This document shows, in pieces, positions 42,773-51,850 of a stretch of 64,000 bases of DNA (positions within the stretch are counted from its first letter, which is position 1; every line of letters begins with the position of its first letter). A model generated the notes under the pieces. It did no database searches, was not told where the DNA came from, and was given only the letters and a program-made list of their open reading frames with translations. The translations under genes were made by a program, and so were the position numbers. Origin of the DNA: an uncultured bacterium (lineage in GTDB: Bacteria > Bacillota_I > Bacilli_A > RFN20 > CAG-826); assembly GCA_949299195.1 (NCBI GenBank), contig CASFZN010000019.1, positions 1-64,000 of the forward strand, given 5' to 3'.

Positions 42773-43516
42773 ATGGAACTAGAAAAAATAAAATTATTAA
42801 ATGATGCTATAAAAAATGCGAAATCAATCGTATTTTTTGGTGGAGCAGGTGTTTCTACTGAAAGTGGAATTAAGGATTTTAGAAGTAAAGAAGGATTATA
42901 TAATTTAAAAAGTAAATACGGGGTTGAATATGAAACAATCCTTTCTAGGGGTTATTATGAATATGATAAAGATACCTTCTTTAAGTTTTATAGAGAATTT
43001 ATGATTAATCTTGATGCCAAACCAAATTACGCCCATAAATATCTAGCAAAACTTGAAAAAGAAGGCAAAGATATCACAATTATTACTCAAAATATTGATG
43101 GACTTCATACTCTTGCAGGAAGTAAGAATGTAGTTGAATTACATGGTTCAATTTATCGAAATTACTGTGAAAAATGTGCTAAATTCTATACTTTAGAAGA
43201 CATATTAAAACTAGATAATGTTCCTATTTGTTCTAAGTGTGGAGGAGTTATTAAACCAGACGTCACTTTATATGAAGAGGCATTAAATGAGAGTGCAATA
43301 ACTAAAGCAATTATAGCTATAGAAAGAGCTGATTTACTTATAATTGCAGGTACGAGTTTAAGAGTATATCCAGCAAATGGATTAATTAGATACTTTTTTG
43401 GAGATAATATATTCGTAATAAACAAAGAAAATCTCAGCCTTAATAACGTTAAAGCTGAGATTAATGATAATATCGCTGAAGTATTTAAAGTAATTGATGA
43501 ATTAAATAGTAAATAA
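42773..43516 (+). CDS. Sir2-family NAD-dependent deacylase
   Basis: 247 residues with GAGVSTESGIKDFRSKEGLY, TQNIDGLH, catalytic His in ELHGSIYRN and the zinc ligands CEKC and CSKCGG. It removes acyl groups from lysine with NAD+ consumption. The GTSLRVYPA motif closes the Rossmann fold. Length and order are normal. It is convergent with upp, only 5 bases apart. A promoter should lie in the short gap before it. Confidence 0.95.
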   Translation: MELEKIKLLNDAIKNAKSIVFFGGAGVSTESGIKDFRSKEGLYNLKSKYGVEYETILSRGYYEYDKDTFFKFYREFMINLDAKPNYAHKYLAKLEKEGKDITIITQNIDGLHTLAGSKNVVELHGSIYRNYCEKCAKFYTLEDILKLDNVPICSKCGGVIKPDVTLYEEALNESAITKAIIAIERADLLIIAGTSLRVYPANGLIRYFFGDNIFVINKENLSLNNVKAEINDNIAEVFKVIDELNSK

Positions 43517-43521
43517 ATTAA

Positions 43522-44148
43522 TTAATAAGTACCAAAAATACGGTCTCCGGCATCTCCAAGTCCTGGAATGATATATCCTTTTTCATTTAATTTTTCATCT
43601 AATGCACAAAGATAAATATCAACATCTGGATGTTCTTCTTCTATTTTTTTAACGCCTTCAGGGGCTCCTACTAAACATAAAAGTCTAATATTGTTATAGC
43701 CTCTTTTCTTTAATATTAAGATTGCATCACTTGCACTTCCTCCGGTTGCAAGCATTGGATCACAAATTAAAACAAGAGGATTATCTACCTTAGGGAGTTT
43801 ACAGAAATATTCAACTGGCTTTAAGGTTTTTTCATCTCTATAAAGTCCAATATGACCAATTCTAGCGGTAGGAAGCATATTAATAACCCCATTACTCATT
43901 CCGATTCCGGCCCTTAAAATTGGACAGACAATTAAATCATATTCTAGCTTTAATTTATCAACGACAACTCCGGTAGGAGTTTCAATGGTTTTTCCAGTTT
44001 TAATAACTTTTAAATCTTTATAAACTTCATAAGTCATTAAGGATGCGATTTCATCTAAAAGGGTTCTAAAATCTTTAGTTTTAGTGTTTTTATCTCTCAT
44101 TTTATTGAGTTTCATATTAATAAGTGGATGATTGACTAGATGTAACAT
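43522..44148 (-). CDS. upp: uracil phosphoribosyltransferase
   Basis: 208 residues. HPLINMKLNKMRDKNTKTKDFR at the N-terminus, the PRPP loop CDPMLATGGSA and C-terminal GLGDAGDRIFGT identify Upp. It converts uracil and PRPP to UMP. ATG 44148, with a GGGAGGAAAA region upstream. It is the pyrimidine salvage partner of tdk in this region, but not in one operon. Confidence 0.95.
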   Translation of the reverse strand: MLHLVNHPLINMKLNKMRDKNTKTKDFRTLLDEIASLMTYEVYKDLKVIKTGKTIETPTGVVVDKLKLEYDLIVCPILRAGIGMSNGVINMLPTARIGHIGLYRDEKTLKPVEYFCKLPKVDNPLVLICDPMLATGGSASDAILILKKRGYNNIRLLCLVGAPEGVKKIEEEHPDVDIYLCALDEKLNEKGYIIPGLGDAGDRIFGTY

Positions 44149-44184
44149 AATTAATTTTTATTTTTCCTCCCATTATTTTTAAAA

Positions 44185-44217
44185 AAATATCAAAGGAATA
44201 AAATACCTTTGATATTT
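44185..44217 (-). terminator. terminator of the SGNH hydrolase gene
   Basis: AAATATCAAAGG/CCTTTGATATTT (12 bp arms) followed on the minus strand by TTTT. It separates it from upp. Confidence 0.7.
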
Positions 44218-44317
44218 ATTAATTTTTAAATTTTTAACTAACTTTTAATAAGTTATATGTTGAATAAGTGATTAACTTTTTCATTAATTGTTATTATAAA
44301 CTAAATAATAAAATAGT

Positions 44318-44947
44318 TTAGAGTTTTTTTCCTATTTCTTCATAAATTTTATAATGTCCATTTTTATTTGGATGGACCCCATCAGGAAAATTATCTAAAT
44401 ATTTATTAATTATTTTCTTTATTTCGATATATTCAACATTTTCTTTTCTAGAAATATTTTTAATTAATGAATCGTATCTTTTTACTTCTTTAGTAGTTAA
44501 ATATAAATTTTCGATAGTAAAAGATAAATTATTAGTTAAATCTTCGTTGATATTATTTAATCCAATAAAGATTATTTTATAAGGATTATATTCTTTTAAT
44601 TTTTTAATTATAAAATTAATATTTTCTATAAAATTAGAGACTGAAACTTGATGATAATTATTTTCTAAATATTGAGAAACATCGTTAATTCCAATATTAA
44701 TAATAAAAATTATCTCTATTTCTTCTTTATTAGATAATTCTTTTAATTTATCTAATTTATATTTATCACTTTTTAAATCTTTAACTAGATTTAAACTGGT
44801 ATAACCACAGACTCCATAATTAATTACTTCATATTCTTTTTTAAGTAGATTCATAAAAGATTTATCAAATACTTTATAACCATAGGTTATTGAATCTCCT
44901 AATCCAATTAAAAGAATATTTTTATTGCTACTACTACTTTTATCCAT
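44318..44947 (-). CDS. SGNH/GDSL-family esterase
   Basis: 209 residues without signal peptide. Block I GLGDSITYGY (catalytic Ser), block II GVCGYTS, block III GINDVS and block V DGVHPNKNGH (Asp/His) are all present in the correct order. It is a cytosolic acyl or acetyl esterase of unknown substrate. Its ATG is preceded by only a weak ribosome site. It reads toward upp and has its own terminator. Confidence 0.85.
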   Translation of the reverse strand: MDKSSSSNKNILLIGLGDSITYGYKVFDKSFMNLLKKEYEVINYGVCGYTSLNLVKDLKSDKYKLDKLKELSNKEEIEIIFIINIGINDVSQYLENNYHQVSVSNFIENINFIIKKLKEYNPYKIIFIGLNNINEDLTNNLSFTIENLYLTTKEVKRYDSLIKNISRKENVEYIEIKKIINKYLDNFPDGVHPNKNGHYKIYEEIGKKL

Positions 44948-45034
44948 AAAATAAATATAACCATCTTTTTTATGAAATTCTATCCTTAATTTTATATATA
45001 AGAATAATAAATTTATGATAAAATTATTGATGCT

Positions 45035-45110
45035 GCCGACTTAGCTTAGCTGGTAGAGCAACGCACTCGTAACGCGTAGGTCGAAGGTTCGAATCCTTTA
45101 GTCGGCACCA
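45035..45110 (+). tRNA. tRNA-Thr (CGU)
   Basis: 76 nt with CCA. Acceptor GCCGACT/AGTCGGC; loop CTCGTAA gives CGU, a Thr anticodon reading ACG. Confidence 0.93.
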
Positions 45111-45166
45111 TCAATAATATTATCCTTGACTTAGTATTAGAAATTGGTGTATTATTATTGAGCGTT

Positions 45167-45242
45167 GGGTGTTTAGCTCAGCTGGGAGAGCATCTGTTTG
45201 ACGTACAGAAGGTCATAGGTTCGATCCCTATAGCACCCACCA
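45167..45242 (+). tRNA. tRNA-Val (GAC)
   Basis: 76 nt with CCA. Acceptor GGGTGTT/AGCACCC; anticodon loop TTGACGT gives GAC. It lies 56 bases after tRNA-Thr. Confidence 0.93.
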
Positions 45243-45257
45243 TTAATAAAAAGATTT

Positions 45258-45288
45258 CCCTAAATTATATGATAATTTAGGGTTTTTT
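45258..45288 (+). terminator. terminator of the tRNA pair
   Basis: CCCTAAATTAT-atg... pairs with ATAATTTAGGG, followed by TTTTTT. Confidence 0.75.
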
Positions 45289-45319
45289 ATTTATTTAGTT
45301 AATTATTTATTTAATTATT

Positions 45320-46180
45320 TTATATAGATTTATCTTTAGTAAGGTTAGTGTTTTGATGCGATACTTTAGATGGATCATCTACTTTAATATATTTAATATA
45401 TTCTTCTTGAACAACACTTTCGCTAGCTTCTTTCATCACATTAAAACAATAATCTCTTAAATATTCTCTATTTTCAGAGTCCGTTTTATATTTTAAAGGA
45501 ATGTTTGGTTTTAAAATATATACTACTTTTTTCGGTTTACTCCATTTAAAAGTACCTTTTTGGAAAGTTGTAACTATTGGAAGAATTGGAGTTTTAAATT
45601 TTACAGGATAATGGAAAGAACCTGAAACAAATGGTCTAATTTTAGTGTAATAAGGCCATACATGAGCTTCAGGATAGATAATAATATCTTGTTTTTTATC
45701 CTTTACATAATATCTTAAACATTCGTTATATTCTTTATATTTTTTATGATTAGGAAGTGGGATATATCCTAAAATTCTTGAAATCCAGGAGATGAATTTA
45801 TTAGAAAGAATGTTAGGAGCACCGATTATATTAACTCTTCTTTTTCTAATTACAGTGGTTTGAATATAAAAAGGATCGACATTAGAGACATGATTAGCAT
45901 AAATAAATCCAGCACAATCATTTAATTTACATAATTCATAATAATGTTTTAAGTTCTTCTTATTTTTAACTCTTACTCCCATGAAATAAGAAACGATCGC
46001 TAAAATCCAAGAAGCTAAACCCCAATAAATAACGCTAGAAAGCACTTTAAAAGGTCCTTTTCTTATGTATTTATGATCATCAGGAACTTCAATTGATTCA
46101 ATTTCAATAGTTCCAAAATCATTGTTTAATTCATCGTTATAATAAATTACTCTTTTATCTTTATTTTTTTCTTTTTTCAT
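45320..46180 (-). CDS. PlsC-like acyltransferase
   Basis: 286 residues. The NHxxxxD box is ANHVSNVDPFY and the acceptor motif YPEAHVW. One hydrophobic segment (VLSSVIYWGLASWILAIVSY) near residue 50 anchors it to the membrane. It overlaps the glycosyltransferase gene by 20 bases and is likely co-transcribed; the two may build or acylate a glycolipid. It is shorter than the zinc-ribbon acyltransferase at 1.4 kb and not a close paralogue. Confidence 0.82.
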   Translation of the reverse strand: MKKEKNKDKRVIYYNDELNNDFGTIEIESIEVPDDHKYIRKGPFKVLSSVIYWGLASWILAIVSYFMGVRVKNKKNLKHYYELCKLNDCAGFIYANHVSNVDPFYIQTTVIRKRRVNIIGAPNILSNKFISWISRILGYIPLPNHKKYKEYNECLRYYVKDKKQDIIIYPEAHVWPYYTKIRPFVSGSFHYPVKFKTPILPIVTTFQKGTFKWSKPKKVVYILKPNIPLKYKTDSENREYLRDYCFNVMKEASESVVQEEYIKYIKVDDPSKVSHQNTNLTKDKSI

Positions 46181-47531
46181 TATTTATTTGCTCCAAAGCC
46201 TTTTTATTCGAAACATTTCCTTTATGTTCAACCTTATCCCAACTAGTTCTTTTATATCTATGGATTAATCCATCTAAAACAGCTAGAACGAAATCAAACA
46301 TGAAGAAAACATAAGTAGACATGACTTTTAATGAAGTTCTGACATTAAAATGCAAGAATTTATTCGAAATTATTATGGTAATAAAGGCAACAAAAGCAAA
46401 AACTCCCCATAATAAAACAAAATAAACTAAGGCATAGAATCCAAGCGTTAAAGTAACATCAAGAACCCTAAATTCTTCATAAATACAGGTATAAGGGATT
46501 GAAACTAAAAATACAATAAATGAAGCAAAAGCTGATAATAAAAGTAAAACATAGATACAAACAATTGGATAAATCGAGACATTATATTCAAATAATGAGA
46601 TATTTTGGGCACCTTTTTTTAAACATTTATAATCAGGATTATTCTTTTTAGAGAATCTTTTTTTATTAGCGAAATATCCCCAAACCCAACGAATATGTTG
46701 AGTATGAACTACCTTAAATTTTTCAGGTTGTTCATCATAATATTGAGCAATTGGATAATATTTCATCGAAATGTTGTGATAATAGCAGTATCTTGTTATT
46801 TCAACATCTTCAGTCATTCCGTTAAAAATCCATCCGCCCTCAGCATCAATTATATCCTTATCTATATAATAACCAGTTCCAATTAGGGTGAGTTTTTTAA
46901 AAACTTGAGATCTACCTTTAGAAGTGAATTGGTTCATATATCCAAATAAAGTAGCACTACAGGCACTAACCCAGTTTTTGGTAGAGTTAGTGAAATTTCT
47001 AAATCCCATTCCAACTTTAAAGCCTTGATTCTTAACGTCGTTTAATAAATCAATATAATCATTCGCTACAACGTTATCAGCGTCAAAAACAATGATAGAG
47101 TCGTAGGTTTTATCTTTTAACTCATTAATATATTTATATGCTTCATCTAAAGCATAACCTTTTGTTCTTTTATTAACTAAATCTTTACGAATAATAGAGA
47201 AATATCCGTATTTTTTGGTTATTTTAACTGTTGGGTCGTTTTTAGATTCAACAATTACATAAACATCAAAATAATTTGGATCATAGGTTTGCATTTTTAA
47301 AGATTTTAAGCAGTTTCCTATGACTTTATCTTCATTTCTAGCTGGAACAAATACTGCATATCTATATTTTTTAGTTCCTTTAGGCAATACCTTGTCTTTA
47401 GTTAAGCTATAACAGAAATAGGCAAAAAAGTACCACAATAGTAGTACGAATATTAATAGAGCTAATAAAACTGAATAAAAATAATAATCCGAAGAGGATA
47501 AAAACCACTCTGCAATTTCTTCTATACTCAT
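46161..47531 (-). CDS. membrane glycosyltransferase, family 2
   Basis: 456 residues. One N-terminal helix, a GT2 catalytic domain (FVPARNEDKVIGNCL, VFDADN as DxD, GWIFNGMTEDVEI and the QHIRWVWG motif of processive or cellulose-synthase-like enzymes) and three C-terminal helices. It transfers a sugar at the cytosolic face, to a lipid or polymer. Start ATG 47531 has no strong ribosome site. It overlaps the PlsC-like gene. Confidence 0.88.
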   Translation of the reverse strand: MSIEEIAEWFLSSSDYYFYSVLLALLIFVLLLWYFFAYFCYSLTKDKVLPKGTKKYRYAVFVPARNEDKVIGNCLKSLKMQTYDPNYFDVYVIVESKNDPTVKITKKYGYFSIIRKDLVNKRTKGYALDEAYKYINELKDKTYDSIIVFDADNVVANDYIDLLNDVKNQGFKVGMGFRNFTNSTKNWVSACSATLFGYMNQFTSKGRSQVFKKLTLIGTGYYIDKDIIDAEGGWIFNGMTEDVEITRYCYYHNISMKYYPIAQYYDEQPEKFKVVHTQHIRWVWGYFANKKRFSKKNNPDYKCLKKGAQNISLFEYNVSIYPIVCIYVLLLLSAFASFIVFLVSIPYTCIYEEFRVLDVTLTLGFYALVYFVLLWGVFAFVAFITIIISNKFLHFNVRTSLKVMSTYVFFMFDFVLAVLDGLIHRYKRTSWDKVEHKGNVSNKKALEQINNEKRKK

Positions 47532-47720
47532 GGCTATATTTTAAACTAACTAAATACTAAATACAAATTAATGTAAGAATTTGTAAATATTAAAAACTAA
47601 TGCATCTAGTTTTGAATACTAAAAAATTTGGTTTTAATACAAACACGCGATAATCGGCTTATTATTTAGTCATATAACTTAATAGAAATGAATCGAATAA
47701 TCAAAACTCTAATTTAACCA

Positions 47721-47742
47721 AAAGTTTCCACGTGGAAACTTT
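47721..47742. promoter_or_regulatory. perfect palindrome centred on CACGTG
   Basis: A 22 bp perfect inverted repeat with the core GTTTCCACGTGGAAAC. It matches the weaker sites at 325-339, 40716-40731 and the related 49714-49737. Confidence 0.55.
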
Positions 47743-47973
47743 AAACACTTTTAACATTAAGTGTTCAATATCTTTACACTTAATTAACAAAGTATATCGT
47801 CATCCCTAATTTTATATATATAGAAATTAATAATTACGAAATTATTTTATAAAAATCTAAATAGATTGTTCGAAGACACAATTTAAGTTCGCTTCGTTCG
47901 AACCAAAAATGATTTTTATATTTCGTGAGAGTCGAGTTCTGATATCGGACGCCATAAGCCTAAAAAAGGCAAT

Positions 47974-47998
47974 AAAAAAACGATCTATAATAGATCGT
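47974..47998 (-). terminator. hairpin terminator
   Basis: ACGATCTA-TAA-TAGATCGT; on the minus strand it is followed by seven T. Confidence 0.65.
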
Positions 47999-48071
47999 GA
48001 CTAATTCTAATTGACTTTGTGCCATCGCTTTAATACAAAATGACACCACTACTAGCAAAACGACACCCTTA

Positions 48072-48272
48072 CTAGATAAACGAAACCTCTTGATAAATAC
48101 TATTATTAAGAAGAATAAATGACTCACCACTTTCAAAGCAGAACTTCAAATAATAGATTTCAGACTTATCTACTATTGGTTCTACAATAATCGGATTAAA
48201 TGGATATAAAGCTTTAAGTTCTAATGTATCTTTTTCATAAAGCAAATAGACAAAAGAATTGTCATTTAGCAA
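48072..48272 (-). CDS. hypothetical protein (66 aa), possibly a remnant
   Basis: A 66-residue open frame with an acidic/aromatic beta-like sequence (YEKDTLELKALYPFNPIIVEPIV...). It stops directly inside repeated ACACC sequences and is flanked by related GATAAAC repeats, so it may be the end of a truncated gene. There is no convincing ribosome site and no recognised family. Confidence 0.3.
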   Translation of the reverse strand: MLNDNSFVYLLYEKDTLELKALYPFNPIIVEPIVDKSEIYYLKFCFESGESFILLNNSIYQEVSFI

Positions 48273-48337
48273 AAGAAATGAAACGACCTTATAGATAAAC
48301 TGGTAAGGGTCATATATTCTTTAGGTTTTACTACAAT

Positions 48338-48362
48338 AAAAAGAGAGGTTTTGTTCCTCTCC
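48338..48362 (-). terminator. hairpin terminator
   Basis: GAGAGG/CCTCTC; on the minus strand followed by TTTTTATT. It ends the DUF4143 remnant transcript. Confidence 0.6.
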
Positions 48363-48520
48363 GTAATTATATAAATTCATAGTTACCACTTACATAAATT
48401 AGGTAAGTTATTTTGAATCTTTAGCTCTAATTGCCGCAGATTATCTATTCATTCTATAGTCAACAAAATACTTTATTTTGATACTACTTAATGTCATTAA
48501 ATACATCTTTTAACAAGTTT

Positions 48521-49348
48521 TTAATCTTCATTAATTACACCTTTTTGCAGATTATCTAAAAAGAAAGGCAAATAATAATAAGGCAATGTTAAGATTAAAT
48601 TATTTTGATTATAACCATATTGATTAGATGAAATTTTAATAGCTAAATCCTTTTTATTATGCATTCTAAATTCATTCAATGAATTAAGTTTTCCTCTACT
48701 TTTTTTAACATCGATAGGAATAATTCTTGAATCAATGTCAATAATAAATTCTAGTTCGCTATTGCGCTTACCTTTCCAATAAAATAGATTAAAATTACGA
48801 GAAACTAGTTCATTGCTAACATAGTTTTCATAAAAAATACCTGACAAAGTATTATCAGTATGTAAGAAAAAACTTTTTGCATTCATCTTGCTTTGATAAG
48901 TAAAAAGGCCTTGATCAGAAAGGTATAATCGCATTAAGGAATCTTCTTCTTTTATTAAGGGCGAAGTAACTGTTTCTTTTAATAAAAAAGATTGATAAAC
49001 TATCTTAGCTTCAATAAGCCAACTAATTGGATTTATCATATCTCTACTTTTTGCTCCTTCAACAGATAAAGAATATTTAAAATTTTTATTTTCTTTATTA
49101 AGTTGCTTATATATGTCTCTATAAATCATTCTACTTCTAATAATAGATTCGGGTGAAGCTTGATATAAATCCATATCAGCAAGATAATTATCATATATTT
49201 CTTTAAGTTTTTCGCTGACTAAGGAATAAGTTTTAACTTTATCTTGACTATTAGAAATAAAAGTGTCAACAACTTCAGGCATGCCTCCAACATAAAGAAA
49301 ATCATTAAATATTAAGAATTTATATCTTAAATTTCGTATTTTTAACAA
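48521..49348 (-). pseudogene. AAA+/DUF4143 ATPase, 5'-truncated
   Basis: 275 residues corresponding to the C-terminal half of the AAA_14/DUF4143 family: FLYVGGMPEVVDTFI, a winged region, and a DUF4143 nuclease-like core with YENYVSNELVS, FYWKGKRNSELEFIID and VKKSRGKLNS. The N-terminal ATPase (P-loop) is missing. The frame starts with a doubtful TTG at 49348, right beside a small inverted repeat (49350-49439), so a rearrangement removed the front half. Confidence 0.7.
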
Positions 49349-49349
49349 A

Positions 49350-49439
49350 GGTGTTAGTTATTCATCAGGTTTTAAGAACACAAAAGATAGATAAATCCGT
49401 TAAATACGTTTGCAAAAATAACTGACACCATAATAAAAA
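49350..49439. repeat. 90 bp segment with inverted-repeat ends
   Basis: GGTGTTAGTTATT at 49350-49362 is an inverted copy (one mismatch) of AATAACTGACACC at 49427-49439. It abuts the truncation point of the DUF4143 gene. Confidence 0.45.
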
Positions 49440-49493
49440 ATACTCTTAGTTTAGTTCAAAAACTATACGAAAACGCACTTATTTTAAAAATCT

Positions 49494-49620
49494 CTAATCA
49501 CCTAATTTAAACATTGTGTCTAAATCATTAAGATGTAATCTAACATTTTTAACTTTTTTTAATTCTTCACCAAATCCGTTTGCCCCAAATAAACAAATTT
49601 CTATATAGTAATTTGAAACA
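49494..49620 (-). pseudogene. C-terminal gene fragment
   Basis: A minus-strand frame of about 40 codons (EICLFGANGFGEELKKVKNVRLHLNDLDTMFKLGD) ending at TAG 49494-49496. The composition looks coding, but no start is present and the family is unknown. The surrounding 49349-49823 holds no complete gene. Confidence 0.3.
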
Positions 49621-49713
49621 AATACTAAATAATTGTGCTTATCAGAAAAGGTTCTTTTTGTTTACGGTGACTATATTTTTCCATTATTTTATAGCTATTC
49701 TTTATTCAAATAA

Positions 49714-49737
49714 GTTAGTAACTACGTGGTTACTAAC
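49714..49737. promoter_or_regulatory. palindrome with CTACGTGG core
   Basis: GTTAGTAAC / GTTACTAAC arms around TACGTG, one central mismatch. It shares the core of the dispersed GTTTCYACGTGGAAAC sites. Confidence 0.4.
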
Positions 49738-49823
49738 ATTTTTAAGTAACCACAAAAAGAAAAAAAGTCATGAAATTACTTCACCTTTTATATGTCTTTC
49801 CAGATTATTTAACTTAACAAAAA

Positions 49824-50618
49824 TTAATCAATTATTCCTTTTTTATAGTTAATATTAAATGCTTTAGCAAGTTCTTTTAAATTATCATTTGTTATTGATT
49901 GAACTACCTTTTTATCACAAATTTTCATGTAAATCTCGGCTGCTTTTTCAATAGTTTCAATTAAACCAAAAACTTCATCTAAAGTTTTTCCGGTTGAAAA
50001 TAAACCATGTTGCGCCCAAACAACACTTCTATATTCTTTCATTTTTAAAGCAGTTGCTTCCCCAATTTCATCTCCACCACAAATTATCCAAGGAAGAACG
50101 CCAATTCCTTCTGGAAAAACAACTAAAGATTCAGTTTGCATCTTCCATAAAATTTCAGTCCATTTATTTTCATCAAGTTCTAAAATGTGGCTCATGCAAA
50201 TAATGTTTGTTGGATGACAATGAATAACTAAACGATGTTCTTTATCTATTTTTAGTCTTTCAATATGACATTTTAAATGAGTTGGTGCTTCGCTAGTTGG
50301 TCTTCCTCCATCTTTATAACCCCATAATAAAGATAAAGTATTCTTGTCTTTTACTTTTAAAAGTCCAAGATTAGCTTCTGGATCTTTTAAACAGTTTTTA
50401 AAATATTTTTGGGTGCCTGTTATTAAAAAATATTTTCCAATTAAAGAACTCATATCAAAATCATATTTAAATTCTTTAATTTCTTTTTCTTCTTTAATAA
50501 TAGTTTTTACTTCTTCATCAGTAAGAATATAAGAAAAGTTCCCGCCATTTCTTTCATCCCATCCATGTTTATAAAGTAAATCGATAATTTCTGTTGCTTC
50601 CTCTATAACTTTTACCAT
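49824..50618 (-). CDS. rhaD: rhamnulose-1-phosphate aldolase
   Basis: 264 residues, class II aldolase/adducin fold. The GTQKYFK, zinc ligands HCHPTN and the C-terminal WAQHGLFSTG are characteristic. It cleaves L-rhamnulose 1-phosphate into DHAP and L-lactaldehyde. The start lies 1 base after the rhaA stop and its ribosome site (GAGGAAAC) is inside rhaA. It is the last gene of the rhamnoside operon. Confidence 0.93.
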   Translation of the reverse strand: MVKVIEEATEIIDLLYKHGWDERNGGNFSYILTDEEVKTIIKEEKEIKEFKYDFDMSSLIGKYFLITGTQKYFKNCLKDPEANLGLLKVKDKNTLSLLWGYKDGGRPTSEAPTHLKCHIERLKIDKEHRLVIHCHPTNIICMSHILELDENKWTEILWKMQTESLVVFPEGIGVLPWIICGGDEIGEATALKMKEYRSVVWAQHGLFSTGKTLDEVFGLIETIEKAAEIYMKICDKKVVQSITNDNLKELAKAFNINYKKGIID

Positions 50619-50619
50619 T

Positions 50620-51849
50620 TTAGTTTCCTCTTTTGCTCATTACTTCTTTTTCGTATTTTTTAATATCTTCATAGAAGTCATTTTTAACGTTTTCTTCTTT
50701 AAGATATTCTTCATAGACTTCTGCCCAAGGAAGTTCTTTGATTTTTTCTTGTAAATATAAAATTTTAGTGTGATCTCCTTCTTTTTGAGCTTCACTTAAT
50801 AAATCCCAAGGTGTTAATAAAGATCTTAAAAGTGATTTTATAAGATTACGAGCTCCAATTATTAAAGCATCAACTCTATTTATTGAGCCATCAAAGAAAT
50901 CCATTGCTAAATAAGTGCGATTTAAGGCATCATTTTTTACAAGTTCATCCGTGACTTCTTGAAGTTCGTCATTAAGTTTTAAAACGTGGTCACTATCCCA
51001 TCTTACTCCACGCGAAACATGTAGTGCAATTTTAGGGAAGAAAAGTAAAAGTGACGAAATTTTATCACTTACGTTTTCTGTTGGATGGAAATGCCCCATG
51101 TCTAAAAGTGGTACAAGATTATTTTCTTTAGCGTAGTTTAGATAAAATTCAAATGAACCAGCTGTAAAAGATTCAACACCAATTCCAAAAACTTTAGATT
51201 CAACGCTAATATCAACTAAGTTTTTATCGTAACCACAAGAAATAATTTCATCTAATGATTTTTTAAGATTTTTTCTTAAAGAAATTCTGTCTGAAGGAGA
51301 TTCTTTTAAGCCATCTGGAACCCAAATATTCATTAAGACCTTCTTGTTTAATTCTCTAGCGATTCCTTCGCTAGTCGTGATTGAATTAACGCAGTGCTTA
51401 ACCCAATATTTTCTAACCTCTTCATCATAAGATGATAAAGATTGATTATCTTTTAACATGCTTGAAGCAAAGCAAGTTGGGTTAAAATCAATGCCTAAGT
51501 TATTTTCTTTAGCAAAATCAATCCATCTTTTGAAGTTTTTAGCACTAATTTCACTTCTATCATCAACATCATCACTTTCATAAATTGCATGTAAATTTAC
51601 TCTTTTTTTACCAGGAATATATTTAATAGCTTCTTTAAAGTCACTTGTTAATTCTTCAAAATTTCTTGATTTATAAGGATAGTTTCCTGTTGATTGAATA
51701 CCTCCAGTTAATGTTTCGGCATTTAAAAACCCATCGATATCATCAAGTTGCCAACATTGAATAGAAATTGGAACTTCTTTTAATTTTTCAATAGCAAGAT
51801 TTGGATCAATTCCAAATTCTTTAAACTTTTTTATTGTTTCTTCTTTCAT
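50620..51849 (-). CDS. rhaA: L-rhamnose isomerase
   Basis: Start at ATG 51849 (TGGAGGAAAAA about 8 bases upstream), giving 409 residues. HAIYESDDVDDRSEI, DFNPTCFAS, metal-binding LLDMGHFHPTENVSDK and HVSRGVRWDSDHV identify RhaA, which isomerises L-rhamnose to L-rhamnulose with Mn2+/Zn2+. It overlaps no gene at the end but starts 1 base after rhaB. Confidence 0.96.
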   Translation of the reverse strand: MKEETIKKFKEFGIDPNLAIEKLKEVPISIQCWQLDDIDGFLNAETLTGGIQSTGNYPYKSRNFEELTSDFKEAIKYIPGKKRVNLHAIYESDDVDDRSEISAKNFKRWIDFAKENNLGIDFNPTCFASSMLKDNQSLSSYDEEVRKYWVKHCVNSITTSEGIARELNKKVLMNIWVPDGLKESPSDRISLRKNLKKSLDEIISCGYDKNLVDISVESKVFGIGVESFTAGSFEFYLNYAKENNLVPLLDMGHFHPTENVSDKISSLLLFFPKIALHVSRGVRWDSDHVLKLNDELQEVTDELVKNDALNRTYLAMDFFDGSINRVDALIIGARNLIKSLLRSLLTPWDLLSEAQKEGDHTKILYLQEKIKELPWAEVYEEYLKEENVKNDFYEDIKKYEKEVMSKRGN

Positions 51850-51850
51850 T

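Larger units (their letters stand above)
47532..48071. other. gene-free region with palindrome and terminator
   Basis: Contains the perfect CACGTG palindrome at 47721-47742 and a hairpin at 47974-47998. Otherwise AT-rich without an open frame. Between 48015 and 48070 GACACC repeats appear that look like IS end sequences. Confidence 0.5.

Noticed and set aside
49580-49852. 90-codon plus-strand ORF near the end of rhaD
   Set aside because: Low-complexity Phe/Lys/Ile-rich frame, overlapping rhaD and a palindrome; no ribosome site.
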